A program made the position numbers and the translations under genes. The notes beneath the pieces are model-generated. The model had not been told where the DNA came from. It saw only the letters and a list, made by a program, of their open reading frames with translations, and searched no databases. Shown here one piece after another: positions 1 to 11,140 of a stretch of 64,000 bases of DNA; positions within the stretch are counted from its first letter, which is position 1; each line of letters begins with the position of its first letter. The stretch comes from Euglena gracilis (Eukaryota; Euglenida; Euglenophyceae; Euglenales). The stretch is from assembly GCA_039621445.1 (NCBI GenBank), contig CP154957.1, positions 4,210,504 to 4,274,503 on the forward strand, read 5' to 3'.

Positions 1-39
1 ACTCACTTTTTTGAAAACTCACCCACCCACCAGGGGGGG

Positions 40-800
40 GGGATTTCACATCGGGGATCAAAAATTGCAGTGCAAAAGATTCCACAAAATTGCACAAAAT
101 TGCACATACTTGGAGATTGGTCTTTTGACAATACTGTGTCGATATGTTTGTACACCCTCTTGGCAGACAAACGAAAAATGTCGCGCAATTTCTTGGCACC
201 TATACACTTCGACAGAATTTCTTCGACTCGTGGGGAAAGAGTGGCATTCTCCTTTGCAAGTTGGAAAAAATACTCCCGGACATCCATCACCAGATCAAAA
301 ACAAACGGGGTCAGTCCTGATGGAGCAAGCTCGAACTTCCGGTCCAGTTCCAGCTTGAACGAAGAACTTTGAAGCATATTGAGGGTCTTTGCAAGCGCCT
401 GGATATGGTCCGAAATGAAAGCAAAACGGGCAGCTTCTGAACAAAATTCAAAATTCATCAATGGAAATGCTCGACAAATAATTCACTCCCTGCCGGTGCA
501 ATACCTTTTCGCACAGGTTGAGAAAGTACACCTGGGCAGGGGATTCAAGATAGGGTTTGCACACTGAGTAAACCAACAATAAACAACCTTTGAAGGGAAA
601 TTTTCACTACACACATCAGTTTCCCAGCAAAAAAAAAACGGTAAGTTCTCAATTGCATCAAAAACTGACATTTTCCAAAACAAAATATCCTGGGCCATGT
701 GCAATTAATTGCACAAAATTGCAAAAAAAAATTGCACATTTCAGGAAAATCGAAAATTGAAGAAAGTTTCAAAAATTGCACAATGCAATTTTCTCCCCCC
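40..800. mobile_element. Putative element K1 with repeated TTGCAC motifs
   Basis: Both ends carry clusters of a ~10-nt motif around TTGCACAAAA (about 66-112, 703-745 and 776-790). The same cluster with the same neighbour (TTGCAGTGCAAAA ... CATACTTGGAGATT) recurs in reverse orientation at about 52,070-52,140. The boundaries are approximate because no target duplication could be read. Confidence 0.35.
155..461 (-). pseudogene. Repeated hypothetical coding fragment, copy K1
   Basis: This minus-strand segment translates without a stop and closely matches a second copy at about 52,790-53,090. Shared blocks include RFAFISDH, ALAKTLN, FKLELDRKFELA, VFDLVMDVRE and KLRDIFRLSAKR. The protein is mostly helical and I do not recognise a named domain. 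Conservation of two copies at amino-acid level suggests it was once translated. It lies between two clusters of the motif TTGCACAAAATTGCAC (about 66-112 and 703-785), so it looks like cargo or a transposase remnant of an element ended by that motif. The helical pattern resembles the middle of hAT transposases, but I see no catalytic residues, so that is only a guess. No start codon or splice sites can be assigned. Confidence 0.45.
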
Positions 801-2240
801 CCCTGCACCCACCCACAACCCGCCCAGAAGGAGGTGGGGGGTCAACCCACCCACTTACCAACCCAAAGCCCACCCCAAATCGACCGAAACCCTTGAAATT
901 TCCCGGCCCAGCCTTTTTGGCCAGGCAAAATACTGACCCATGGTGTACCCCGGGAGGGGGTTCAGCAGCCCCAACCCACCCACCAACTCTCGGAAACCCA
1001 CCCACCAACACCCCCCGGGGGTATTGGGGGGTTCACACGGGTGTTAAATGAACCTGTGGTCGAGACCCACTTGCCTCACAAGCTCCTCGGGAGGACCACA
1101 AGGGGTAGGGTGCAGACAGGCTGTTGACCCTTTCTCGGCCCGCCACAGGGACAGCAGGGAACAAATATGTCAACAACGTGAAAACGATGCCGCTGGTCGA
1201 AATTGGGTGCTTTCAATTTAGGCATACTATATTTTATTTGGCATGCATCAAACCACATGATATGACATGAGACAATAACACAAATTTTGACTGTATGTTG
1301 AAGAGGCTTTGTGTGTGGCCAGCTCCATTTATATCGATGACTATGCCTTGGACAATCACACCAAAGAAGTTGTCCATCTGCGTCTGGCTGAGAGGTTCAA
1401 TGGGAAGGGAAAACTGTTGCAAAGGCCTGGTCCTGAACCAAACTTCCTGGGAACAGCAACCCGAGACTTCTGGGAATGGATGTGACAGAAAAGAAGCAAC
1501 AGAGAGCAAAAAAAAAAGACACTCAAAAGCGATCACCTTTTGGCGAACCAGCCAACCCTTGTAAAAACCCAAAAATGTACCCTACCGTGGTTGTGCTCAC
1601 CTCCTAATAAGGACGCACCCCCTCCCTGGTGGTCTGGAACTCCTCCCTAAAAAGTGTGCACCTCCCAGCTGGGTTATTGACTGCTTCATTCTCGACCATT
1701 TTGGTATTTCGAGCCACCACTTTTGGGTACCTTCCTAATGAGTATGCGCTCCTGATGACCGGAAACTTCGTTTCTAAGAAATACACTTCTGCGTACTGAC
1801 TGGGGTGCCCAGTATGCCCAGAGCAAATTAGACTTGCTCAGAACTGAACTTTGGGGAGCTTTGGATCCTTTGAACATTCTAATTGAATTTAGAGATTCAG
1901 GGGTGGATTCAGCCCAGGAATGTGTTCCATGCAAATAGCTTTAAAAACCGAAAACGAAAAAAAACATCAACACCAACATCAACATCAACATGCAACCAAC
2001 AGCAAGAGGACTTAAGAGTTGCTACAACATTCCTTTCTCTCCTTGAAGACACTTCAGAAATAAACCATGGTGTGTAAAGTACGCGCCGGTGTGGATGTTC
2101 AAACAGGAATATGCGCGACATAGGGCAATTGGGCATGGCTCTGGCAAGAAGAAGACGAACACATTGGTCAACGTACACAGAAAAATCGGCCCACCTGCCG
2201 TACATCGCCCGGAAATCAAAAACGATGTCGACGAGGGATA
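801..2240. other. Unassigned tract
   Basis: GC-run repeats occupy about 795-1,060. Beyond them I see only unsupported short ORFs and no repeat with a second copy in the window. Confidence 0.3.
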
Positions 2241-2452
2241 CCTTCAGCGTCATCTTCCTCCGGCCGAAGCTGTCGCTCACCAATTTGCTGTTCGGGTTCT
2301 GGCGGAACTGGTAGAGGCGGCGGCAGACATGAGGGGGAGCAGGATTGATTGAGGCCAGAGGTTGGGGTGGTCCGCATCACCATCCAAGACTGGCCGTCGT
2401 CATGGTTGGCAAGAGCTCGAGGGAGGCGTCTTTCCCCCTGACAGCGTCAGTG
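2241..2452 (-). other. Exon-like minus-strand segment
   Basis: On the minus strand an open stretch (proline-rich, including LPPPLPVPPEPEQQ and a terminal acidic EEDDAE) is preceded by a possible acceptor ending CTGTCAG near 2,452 and followed by a possible donor AAG|GTATCC near 2,244. A second possible acceptor (CTTCTTCTTGCCAG) follows at about 2,142-2,155. This could be a host exon, but alternative frames are also open and no homolog is recognised. Confidence 0.15.
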
Positions 2453-2685
2453 CTTCAGATGAAGACGAGGGTCTCTCTCCATTATCCACTGCATCTGGGC
2501 CGATTGACTGGTCAAGGGCACCTGGAAACGGCCAGAACTGCGGTGAGAGCACCTTTTTTTTGTTCCTTAGGTCAGAGACCATGGTTGTTGCCCAGGCTCT
2601 TGGCTGCTCAGGTCTGTGTGGGGCAGGTCCCAGCGGGAGAAGACAGGAGGGGGGATGTGGCATCAGCCCGGGGTGCAGAGGGAGG

Positions 2686-2687
<2 letters not shown>

Positions 2688-2728
<41 letters not shown>

Positions 2729-2830
2729 AAAGCAAACACACATAAAGGACACACACGCACCGCACACACGCACACACACACCACGTGCACACAACAAGCA
2801 CGCACACACGCACACATGCACACAAGCGCA
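2688..2830. repeat. (CA)n microsatellite
   Basis: An imperfect CA-dinucleotide tract, interrupted by CG and AA steps in its second half. It creates long artificial open frames on both strands. Confidence 0.95.
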
Positions 2831-3461
2831 TATGCACCTTCATGGGGGGGCTAAACATAAAAAAAGGCAGCGGACACAACACAGAGGGCGTCAACCAGCG
2901 CAATCCAATGTGTGCAACGACAAAAAGGGGATAAGAAAAAAGATGAAAACACAGAAAAAATTTAGAAAAATTAAAACAAAAATCATCACCGAACTGAGGA
3001 CAGAACATCCACAGAACAGAAAGACACTGGAGAAACCTTTCACATTCTTGCTTTTTGTTGTTTGTTTTCACAGTTATGTTTGATCGATCTGGGGCTGAAG
3101 AAAATGGCACCAAATTTAGCAAAAAATCCAAAAAAGAAATTGAAACTTTTGGGTTTGGAAATAAATCCCTGATACGAATGTGGCAATGGAAACTTAATTC
3201 AAGAAGAACACAAAAATTTTTATGCGGACTATTGAGAAAAAAAGAAACCCGCAGATTGTCGAACGGCGCCCGAAACTTCTTCAAAACATGCCTCCTCCCA
3301 GTCCCTCGGGCTGAATGCAGAGGCTCGGCAGCCTGTGTCTCCATCTCATCATCCTCGTCGTGGTTGGCCTCTGTGGCATGAGGTTGCACTTTGGACTCTC
3401 CGGTGCCAGGAAGCCCTGGCGATGCGCCGCAAACCGAGCACATTGGGGGCCAAGCTATCAG

Positions 3462-3515
3462 ACACACAGACACACACGCACGCACGCACGCATGCACGCA
3501 CGCACGCACGCACAC

Positions 3516-3557
<42 letters not shown>

Positions 3558-3560
3558 GCG
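3462..3560. repeat. (CA)n / (CACG)n microsatellite
   Basis: The tract begins with CACG/CATG tetranucleotides and continues as pure CA. It opens spurious frames rich in Thr/His or Cys/Val. Confidence 0.95.
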
Positions 3561-3714
3561 TGCACACACAACAAGCAAGTAGCGAAACCTGTCTGGGTTA
3601 ATAAAAAGAGAGAAATCCCTCACTGTCCCACCACGTATTTTGCACTTTTGATTTGTGTTTGCGGGTTGACTCCGGGTCAACGCGTTATTTGTGCTGTGGC
3701 CTTGTAGGCTGAAT

Positions 3715-4660
3715 AACTCAGGCCAGGAAGGGAGTTGGGGGTCAGACGGAGGGGATTTGGAAAGCTGGAAAGAAATTCTGGGAACGGGTCTGGGGTTCTC
3801 ATGACCCACCCAGGGGGGTTCTTCCCCCCTTTCCTGGTGGTTAGCTTTGCTCTTGTCAATAAAGGGATAAGAGCTCAGTGACCCCACTGTGGCAGTCCTA
3901 ACCCTTGCGCTAACCCCAGCCGTAATCCCACCTCAACCCAAATCCTAACCCGTTGGCAACGCCCTTCACCGGGGTCCAGGCTTCCTTTTGAGTCAGAAGA
4001 CCTCAGGGTCCCCCCAAGTATTCAAAAAAGTCGATTTTTTCTTTTTTTACCGAAATTTGCCCTGGAAAGCCCAAATTCGGCCCATTTTCGAACATTTTTG
4101 ACCATTTTTGAAAGACAAAAATCCGTTGCTGCCCACCTGCTCTTTGGGCGGCTGCAAAACCCTTAAAGAACTCCCTGGTCACACAAGATATGCTGAAAAC
4201 CAAACTCCCCCCACCAAGTTAAGGGGTTGTCGGTTGTCAGAAATTTATTTGTTGTTTGCAAAAAAAAGCAAACAACAAACAAAGCAAACAAAGGGGAGGG
4301 GAAACAAACAGAGAGGTTCGGGAGAAAAGCCGAGAAACTTCGAATTTTTCGCCAAGTTTTCCAGATGAGATGAGGACCCCAACTGCGGGGTCCACACCAG
4401 GGTGGTTCTTTCAGAAATTAAAAACTCTTTTCCCCCAGCACAACCAACTGAAGAATCAACAGGATATAACGGGGTTTTCCAACAAGTCGAACATGCAAAT
4501 TAACAACCAACCAAGAGGGGGAAATTAATACTTGCAGTTTTCCCGCAATTTCCGCAAATTTTCGCATTTTTTCCCCTTTCTGCATTTTTTCCCCATGAAC
4601 CTGAAATGGAAGGCGATCTAGCTGTTGAGTTGAGGAAAGTCCAGAGGTGGTCGTTGTAAA
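3715..4660. other. Unassigned tract
   Basis: No gene seen. At about 3,895-3,960 there are scattered CCTAACCC-like words but no array. A hAT-like terminal word (CTTAAAGAACTCCCTG) lies at about 4,161-4,177, but its partner end was not found. Confidence 0.3.
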
Positions 4661-4684
4661 TTGAAATGGTCAAAACTAGCGAAA

Positions 4685-5005
4685 ATGACTGGAAAAAGTG
4701 CTGGCTGGAACCCCCTCCCCAGGGTGGGGGTCCAGAGAGGGCTGGACCCAGCAGCAGAGGCAGCCAAAAACAAGCAAAAAATCCAAATCCAGCTGGGTTG
4801 GTTGGATTTTTTTCAGGCAAAAAAAATAAATTTGGTGAAACCGAAAACGAATCACCAAAAACGGCCATTGTTTGCCATTTTTTGGTTGCTTGTTTGGTCT
4901 TCCGGGTTGCGAAAACTATATTACCGCTTCCCCCCCCCGGGGGGGGGGGGGTGCCCCCCCCCCACAGCCCAGGGTAGGGTGGGATGCGGCTTAAGAAATT
5001 CCTTG
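4685..5005. repeat. GC-run repeat related to the hAT MITE family
   Basis: This stretch shares GTGCTGGCTGGAAC, GGGTCCAG and CCAGCTGGGTTGG with about 13,070-13,220. It ends with GGCTTAAGAAATTCCTTG, close to the terminal repeat of the MITE at 6,472-6,967. It is probably a diverged or truncated relative; the left end was not identified. Confidence 0.4.
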
Positions 5006-5689
5006 CTTGCGAAACAAAAAAAAGAATTTTCTTTTATCTGCAGTTTGATCTAAATCAGTAGCACCCAGACTTCATACGAATATTCAGACCAGGCAATTGC
5101 TCAAGCACCTCGAGGGGGGGGGTCCACTTGCTAGCCATTTTGCCATTTTGCTAAAAACTGGGGGAAAATAGTGACTAGTTTGACCCGCCTCCCTCCCCGG
5201 GGGGGGGGGGGGGCGGAGGGTCCCCCCACTGGAAAAACAATTTTCCTCTGGGGCTGCGCGCCAATGTGAAAATGAGGTTTTTTATGCATTTTTGGATGAT
5301 TTTGTTCCTAAAAAAAAACCAAAACTGGCCAAAAATGGGCAGGCCAGTGTGGGGATAAAAAAAAATGGCGCTTCGCGCCGGTCAAGCTAGCCCTGCTAGG
5401 ATTTCTGTTGGCCAAATTCGGATTGGCTGCAAACCCTGAAGCAATAGACTGATTCAAACATCGCAGTGGGACGCCCCGTAATGCACGAGTCCCTGGGGCA
5501 GCCTGTTCGAGCTGAAGCCCCAAGCCTGCAAAGAACTGGTACTTCTTGGGGTCGTACCCCTCCGGCGGCAGGAACTGGGTGAGAAAGAAGGTGCATGCAT
5601 CAATGTACATTTGTATGTCTGTGTGGACATCTGTGAGTGTCCATATGCGGGGGTATGTACTCCTGAATGTGTCCATGTGCGCATGTATG

Positions 5690-5925
5690 TACCCACCCCC
5701 CCCTTGCCCACCGGCCGGGTTCCAACAACCGCCGACCGGGGGGGAGGGGGGTCGTACGCACCCCACAACCTGCAACCCCTAACCGAGGGTGGTCGTAACA
5801 AATTTTCCTTGTCACCCACAACCCTCGACCAGGGGGGGTGGTCGTACGCACCCCCTTACCTACAACCCCCGACTGGGGGTGGTCGGTACATAGGGGTGGT
5901 CTGTGGGCAGGGGGGGGGGGGTACT
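5690..5925. repeat. Dispersed repeat with GGTCGTACG motifs, copy 1
   Basis: Repeated blocks of the form ACC(T)ACAACCCC...GGGGTGGTCGTACG occur here and again at about 12,850-13,040. Both copies end with AGGGGTGGTC followed by a G run. It is an unclassified dispersed repeat. Confidence 0.5.
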
Positions 5926-6131
5926 GTTAAGTGTACAGTTAGTGTCAGTTAGATTTATAAAAAAATGCACAGTGTGCAATTTCGACACTTGTAATATAAA
6001 GCCCTCCCAAGGTTGCACTACAAAGCAAATCATATTTGGTACAAAATAGATTTTTGCCTGTGCATTTGATTAATGTTGGCCAAAAGTATCGAAATGCGGG
6101 AGAAACTGACAGATGCATATGGGGAAATTGG

Positions 6132-6314
6132 CATGCCAATTGGATGTATTTGTGTGCCGAAAAGGACCGAAAAGTGCGTGGGGGTGTGGGTGAGTGTGCG
6201 CGCGTGGGCACGCGCGTGTGCTTGTGTGTGTGTGTGTGTGTCCTGGGGGTTTCATGCCAATTGGATGTATTTGTGTGCCGAAAAGGACCGAAAAGTGCGT
6301 GGGGGTGTGGGTGA
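6132..6314 (+). repeat. 62-bp direct repeat pair
   Basis: Positions 6,132-6,193 and 6,253-6,314 are identical 62-bp segments beginning CATGCCAATTGGATG. They are separated by a GT-rich spacer that includes a (GT)n tract, which suggests a local duplication. Confidence 0.9.
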
Positions 6315-6471
6315 CACTATCAACGCCCCAGCAAACTGGACTCACCAGGCCAAGATTTCAACAAACATATTCCCAACTGGCAGGCACGTCTATGCATTGT
6401 GAGGGCGACGATGCAACCACCGGACTGCCTTCTCTTGGTGGTTGGGGCAACACACCCACTCACACCCACAC

Positions 6472-6967
6472 CAGGGAATTTCTTAAGGACCCCCCCCCCG
6501 GGGGGGGGGGGGGGTCCAGCCTCCGGCTGGCAAAAAGGCTGCTGGCTGGATTTGAGCTGCTGGCCGGACCCCCCCCCCGGGGGGGTGGGGGGTGGAGGGG
6601 GGGGGGTCCGGGGCTGGAGGGGGCTGGGCTGGGCTGGGTCGAGAAAACCAAAATTTTCTAACACATTTTTGCCATTTTCGACATTTTGATGGGTGGAGCT
6701 AGATCAAGGCTGGGGGGTTGTGGTGGAGGGGCTGTGATGAGGGGGAAAAATGCAAGGATAAGTGAGCTGGGCAGCCCAGTTGGCTGGCCAGCCTGCGGCC
6801 GGCTGGCCCGGCCTCCAGCCGGGCTGGACCCAACTTTATTTCACTCGACCCCGGGGGGGGGGGTGGGCTCCCAGCCCGAATTTGGGCTGCTGGCTGGATT
6901 TGAGCTGCTGGCTGGCTGGACCCCCCCCCCGGGGGGTAGGGTACCCTCCGGCTTAAGAAATTCCCTG
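6472..6967. mobile_element. Non-autonomous hAT MITE, copy 1
   Basis: The terminal inverted repeats are CAGGGAATTTCTTAAG and CTTAAGAAATTCCCTG, a perfect 16-bp match. They are flanked by the perfect 8-bp direct repeat ACCCACAC (6,464-6,471 and 6,968-6,975). A CAGGG terminus with an 8-bp target duplication is diagnostic of the hAT superfamily. The 496-bp interior has no transposase; it consists of C/G runs and GCTGGCTGG/GGCCGGC blocks. A second copy is at 10,144-10,647 and an end-less fragment is at 52,160-52,410. Confidence 0.93.
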
Positions 6968-7223
6968 ACCCACACCCACATACACACAAATACACCCATT
7001 GGCATGGACATATACATGCATATATGTGCATTGCGTGTACAGTGCATATGTTACGCCACACGGGCTTTCCGTTTGGGAGGGGGAATTACGGTAAGCCATT
7101 TCGGGTGGCCGTTCGACGGTCATGCCGGCTGGTTCAGATACCCTATCATTTGCTCGAGAAAAGGGGGGGCTGCCCCCTCACTGAAATGAAATTCAAAAAA
7201 GCAGTGTGTTGCCAAAAAAATTC

Positions 7224-9341
7224 AGGCGGCGCTAATTGCCCAACCATTTTTTGCGTTTTTTTTTGACGTTTTTTGGCTGTTTTGAAACCCCCCCTAAAAG
7301 GGTACAAAATTTTAGGTTCAGAGGGGTGCGTTGCACCTTGGGGCCAAAATTTTCTGGACGTGGTTTTGCGCGGTAATCCGCTTGAACAATTTCGATTGTG
7401 TGTGGATTGTGTGACTTGGGGGTTTTTTGGAACTGTTTAATAAATTGAAAAACACTGCCTTTGAATGGGTGTGACGCGAGGCTGTGTCTCAATGGTTTAT
7501 GTTACTTACGGTATTTGAGAAACAAATAAATAATACAAGCGTACGGGGATAAAAATGAAACAAAAAGTGTCAGACAAACAGAGTTAAACATTTAGGAGGA
7601 TATCCGCGTGGAATAAACTTGTACGCGGATTACTAACTACAACTGAAAACAAAAAATTGTACACGGATTACCGTCCACCACAATACAAATCGTTGATCAC
7701 TTGTGGGAGGGAATCCACCTGCTGTCTGTGTGTGTGTGTGTGTGGTGAGTGCATGGCGACTAGGTGTAGGCAGGAATCCGTCTGGAGTGAATAACAAACA
7801 ATGATGGTGTCCTGGTGGTGATGCCCCGCCCCTCCCCTGTGTTGAGACCAGCATTGGCCAGAGGCTATTGGCTGCTGGGGTTTCTGCAATGGGGGACAGT
7901 AACACCATAGCCAATGGCAGTTGGAGAACTCCCTGACGACGTGGGCAGGTGCCACCCGCTTATATCCTTGCTTTCACCAACGCTCTTGGATAGAAAATGA
8001 TTCCTGCTAAAACGGCCCAAAAACAAAAAAAAGACTGATTTATGAAACTCTGCACTCGCAGCATCCGGTATGAGCCAACACCCACAAAGCCACCAACGAT
8101 TTTGTTTTAGGCGGTTAACCGCCTGACCATCCCCACAATAACTTAAAAACACCATTGAGGAGTAGGCATGGGGTTGGGTGGGGACCAATGGACGACGTAG
8201 GCGGTTATCTGCCTGAAAGAAAATACAGAGCGCCTGTTCAGGAGGCCAACAGCTGACTTGCAACGCTTGAGCACTGAGGCTTGGTGTGTTTGTCAGTTGG
8301 GATGGAGACGGGGTTTGCACAGACACAACTAATGAGAGATGGAGAGAGGGCATACCAGCTGTGAGGTCAGAGAAGTCAGGTGGGAAACCGCCTGGCCACG
8401 TTAAGGGTGGCAGAAAGAGCAAAAGGGTTTGTGGACGCTGGGGGGGGGGGGGTGGAAGATGGACCATCCTAGAAATGACATCTGCTGGTTTGTTTGCAAA
8501 GTTTTGAAACTCCACTTGTGACGTGAACCTTTGCAGGGGACATGGACGACAGATTTTGTTGCCAAGCTTGCCAAATTTGCAACTGAATGCTGTCTGGCAT
8601 GTTGTGCAGGGTTTGAGTGGAGGTTTATGGGAACCAGGGAGAGGACTGTGCACAAGCAGGGTTCGACCAAACGAGGAGGGGAATGCAGGGGTTCATATAA
8701 ACCAATCAGGACACCTGTGGCAAGCATGCACACCACATACCTCAGCGCAGAATCATCGCTTCTTTGCGCGGTAAACCGCCTAACCTCATTTTTTGACGGT
8801 ATTCCCAGTCGAGTCCCCTCCGCAAGGACAGCTTCTCTTCTTCACAAAAACAAAATTTAGGCGGCTAACCGCCTAAAACATCTCTTCCAGAGATTATAGC
8901 ATCGTTTGCGCAGTGTTGTCTGTTCACCTCCCCAGTCACTGAAACCTCGGGACTCACGAGACGTTCAAGAATGGGCGGGCTGCTTAGGCGGTTGCCTTTT
9001 CTTCCCCTGCCACACCGTGTCACCCCCCCCTTCAGAGGGGGGGGGGGGTCCGGCAGCAAACAACCGGGGCTCCAGAGGCCAGGTGTTCTCCCACTGTTTT
9101 CTGTTTTTCAAAATTTCAGGGCGTTCCAGGGGGGTGTTTTCCAAACCCCCCCAAAACGACCATAAATTTTCAAAATCACCATTCTGTCAAAATGCCCAAA
9201 ATAGACCCAAAACGCCCCAAATTTTTGTGCTGGCGTCAACCTCTGAAAATTTTGAGCACAAAGCGTTGGGTGACGTAAACGGAAACCCAAACGCAACCCA
9301 AACACACAAAAACTGGAAAAATTGGGCAATTAGTGCCGCCT
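7224..9341. mobile_element. 2.1-kb TIR element with AGGCGGTTAACCGCCT palindromes
   Basis: The left end AGGCGGCGCTAATTGCCCAA (7,224-7,243) and the right end (9,322-9,341) are inverted repeats matching at 19 of 20 positions. Inside, a palindrome built from the terminal hexamer recurs: perfect AGGCGGTTAACCGCCT at 8,109-8,124, near copies at 8,199-8,214, 8,768-8,781 and 8,859-8,874, and partial copies at 8,386-8,393 and 8,996-9,007. A related GCGGTAATCCGC is at 7,370-7,381. The longest open frames look accidental and no transposase is recognisable, so it appears non-autonomous. The flanks are A-rich (AAAATTC on both sides, offset by 3 nt), so the target duplication is unresolved. Confidence 0.75.
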
Positions 9342-9370
9342 AAGAAAATTCCGGACCACATGGTTCTATT

Positions 9371-9377
9371 GGTGTTG

Positions 9378-9440
<63 letters not shown>

Positions 9441-9451
9441 TTGTTGTTGTT
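9371..9451. repeat. (GTT)n(GCT)n(GTT)n trinucleotide repeat
   Basis: An uninterrupted run of about 18 CTG units is flanked by GTT units on both sides. Confidence 0.97.
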
Positions 9452-10143
9452 GACAGAAAACTATGCATAATTTTTTTTTGAAATGATGGGTGGGAAGACT
9501 CTTAGGAAAACTAAGCAGATGGGGTGCAATCCAACTCAAACAACATCCAGCTGTGTGGCTGTCGGCTGTAAGTCAGGTGTGTGGCTGAACAGATGGGGGG
9601 AATTGAAATGCTGGGGCTGCCTCAGCGGGGGGGGGGGGGGCTTAAGGGGGGGGAGGGGGCTGACACCATATATGAACCCTTTAAAAAAAAAAAAAAAAAA
9701 AAAAAGAAAATTGAAGAATTTCGACAATATCGAAAAAATGCAAAAAAAAAAACAGGGGGAAAACGTGTTTGAGTTGCACCTCCTGCACTAGGACAATGGA
9801 TTACTGAGATTCTGCGAAAGCAGTCCTTCTGATTTTTTTTTAAAAAAAAATGAGATGACCAAAGAATCGAAATTCCTGCAAGATCCATTTCAATATCATT
9901 CTAATTTGACATCCCTGCTTAAACAGCTCACCTGGAAATCAGCCAAACCATGGAAACGCACGGTTGTCTCCGCCACCCCAAGGCACTCCACATCATAGCT
10001 CCACCTTGATGTCTGACTGCTGCTACTGCTGCTGCTGCTGCTGTTGGCTTGCCTGGCATGCCGCATTTGTACCAGCTCACAGTTGACAAACTCTCATGAT
10101 TGGAAACACACAAGCTCCTTATTGTTCCAAAATGAGCTGCAAA

Positions 10144-10647
10144 CAGGCGTTTTCTTAAGGACCCCCCCACCGGGGGGAATCAAGCCTCCGGCTGGCAAAA
10201 AGGCTGCTGGCTGGAAATGAGCTGCTGGCTGGTCCCCCCCCCGGGGGAATGGGGGGGGGGGGGGGGTTCCGGGGCTGGAGGGGGCTGGGCTGGGCTGGGT
10301 CGGTGAAAACCAAAATTCTCTAACACATTTTTTGCCGTTTTCGACATTTTGATGGATGGATCTGGATCAAGGCTTGGGGGCTGTGATGGAGGAAGCTGTA
10401 ATGAGGGGGGAAAATGCAGGGATAGGTGAGCTGGCCAGCCCAGTTGGCTGGCCTGCCTGCGGCCGGCTGGCCCGGCCTTCGGCCGGCTGGCCCGGCCTCC
10501 GGCCAGGCTGGACCCAACTTTATTTCACTCGACCCCCGGGAGGGGGGGGCTCCCAGCCCGAATTTGGGCTGCTGGCTGGATTTGAGCTGCTGGCTGGCTG
10601 GACCCCCCCCGGGGGATGGGGTGCCCTCCGGCTTCAGAAAACCCCTG
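10144..10647. mobile_element. Non-autonomous hAT MITE, copy 2
   Basis: The ends are CAGGCGTTTTCTTAAG and CTTCAGAAAACCCCTG. The flanking 8-mers are GCTGCAAA (10,136-10,143) and GCTCCAAA (10,648-10,655), a 7/8 match as expected for an older 8-bp hAT duplication. The interior is colinear with copy 1 at 6,472-6,967. Confidence 0.88.
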
Positions 10648-10789
10648 GCTCCAAAATTGTTGGCTTCTCAAACTGCATTTGATGGAAAAATGAGGAGGAT
10701 CTAAAAATTTTGTTACAGCAGCTCTCTCCAATACAGCATGAGTGAGCCGCAAAAACTCCTGCAAGGCAAAGAAACCTGCAGGTTCAACA

Positions 10790-11140
10790 GATCGCTGTCA
10801 GGGGGTATTAGGCGCCTTAAAAACCTCAAAGAACCTTTAAAAAAAACCTTAAAAGTATTGGCCAAAATGCCTCAAAAAACCTTTAAAAACCTTAAAATGC
10901 CAAAAAAATTTCTGGGAAAATTTTCGAAATTTGAGCCGAAAATGAATTCGAAATCTCGGCAAGAAAAACAAGCCAACTCCAAATGATTTCTGGCATCGCT
11001 GGAACACTGTCTATCCAAAAAAAAATGGGGCTTTTGACTTAAATTTTGGACCCTTGCAACACCTTGAGACACCTTGAAAACACACCTTGGAAATGCTTTA
11101 AAACCCCTGAAAAATGTTTCAAAATTTACGCCTTAAAAAT
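10790..11140. repeat. Dispersed repeat rich in ACCTTAAAA, copy 1
   Basis: This tract and about 13,550-13,985 share GGGGTATT...GCC-CCTTAAAAA, repeated AACCTTAAAA words, and a conserved block TTCTGGCATCGCTGG / TTCTAGCATTGCTGG followed by CACTGTCTATCCA-like sequence. Class unknown. Confidence 0.5.

Noticed and set aside
2400-3887. 495-codon minus-strand open frame
   Set aside because: It runs through two CA microsatellites, producing long Cys/Val stretches; the frame is open because of the repeat, and no domain is present.
3895-3965. Telomere-like CCTAACCC words
   Set aside because: Only scattered degenerate words, no tandem array.
7865-8653. 262-codon minus-strand open frame
   Set aside because: It lies inside the 7,224-9,341 TIR element, crosses its palindromes and C runs, and shows no recognisable domain.
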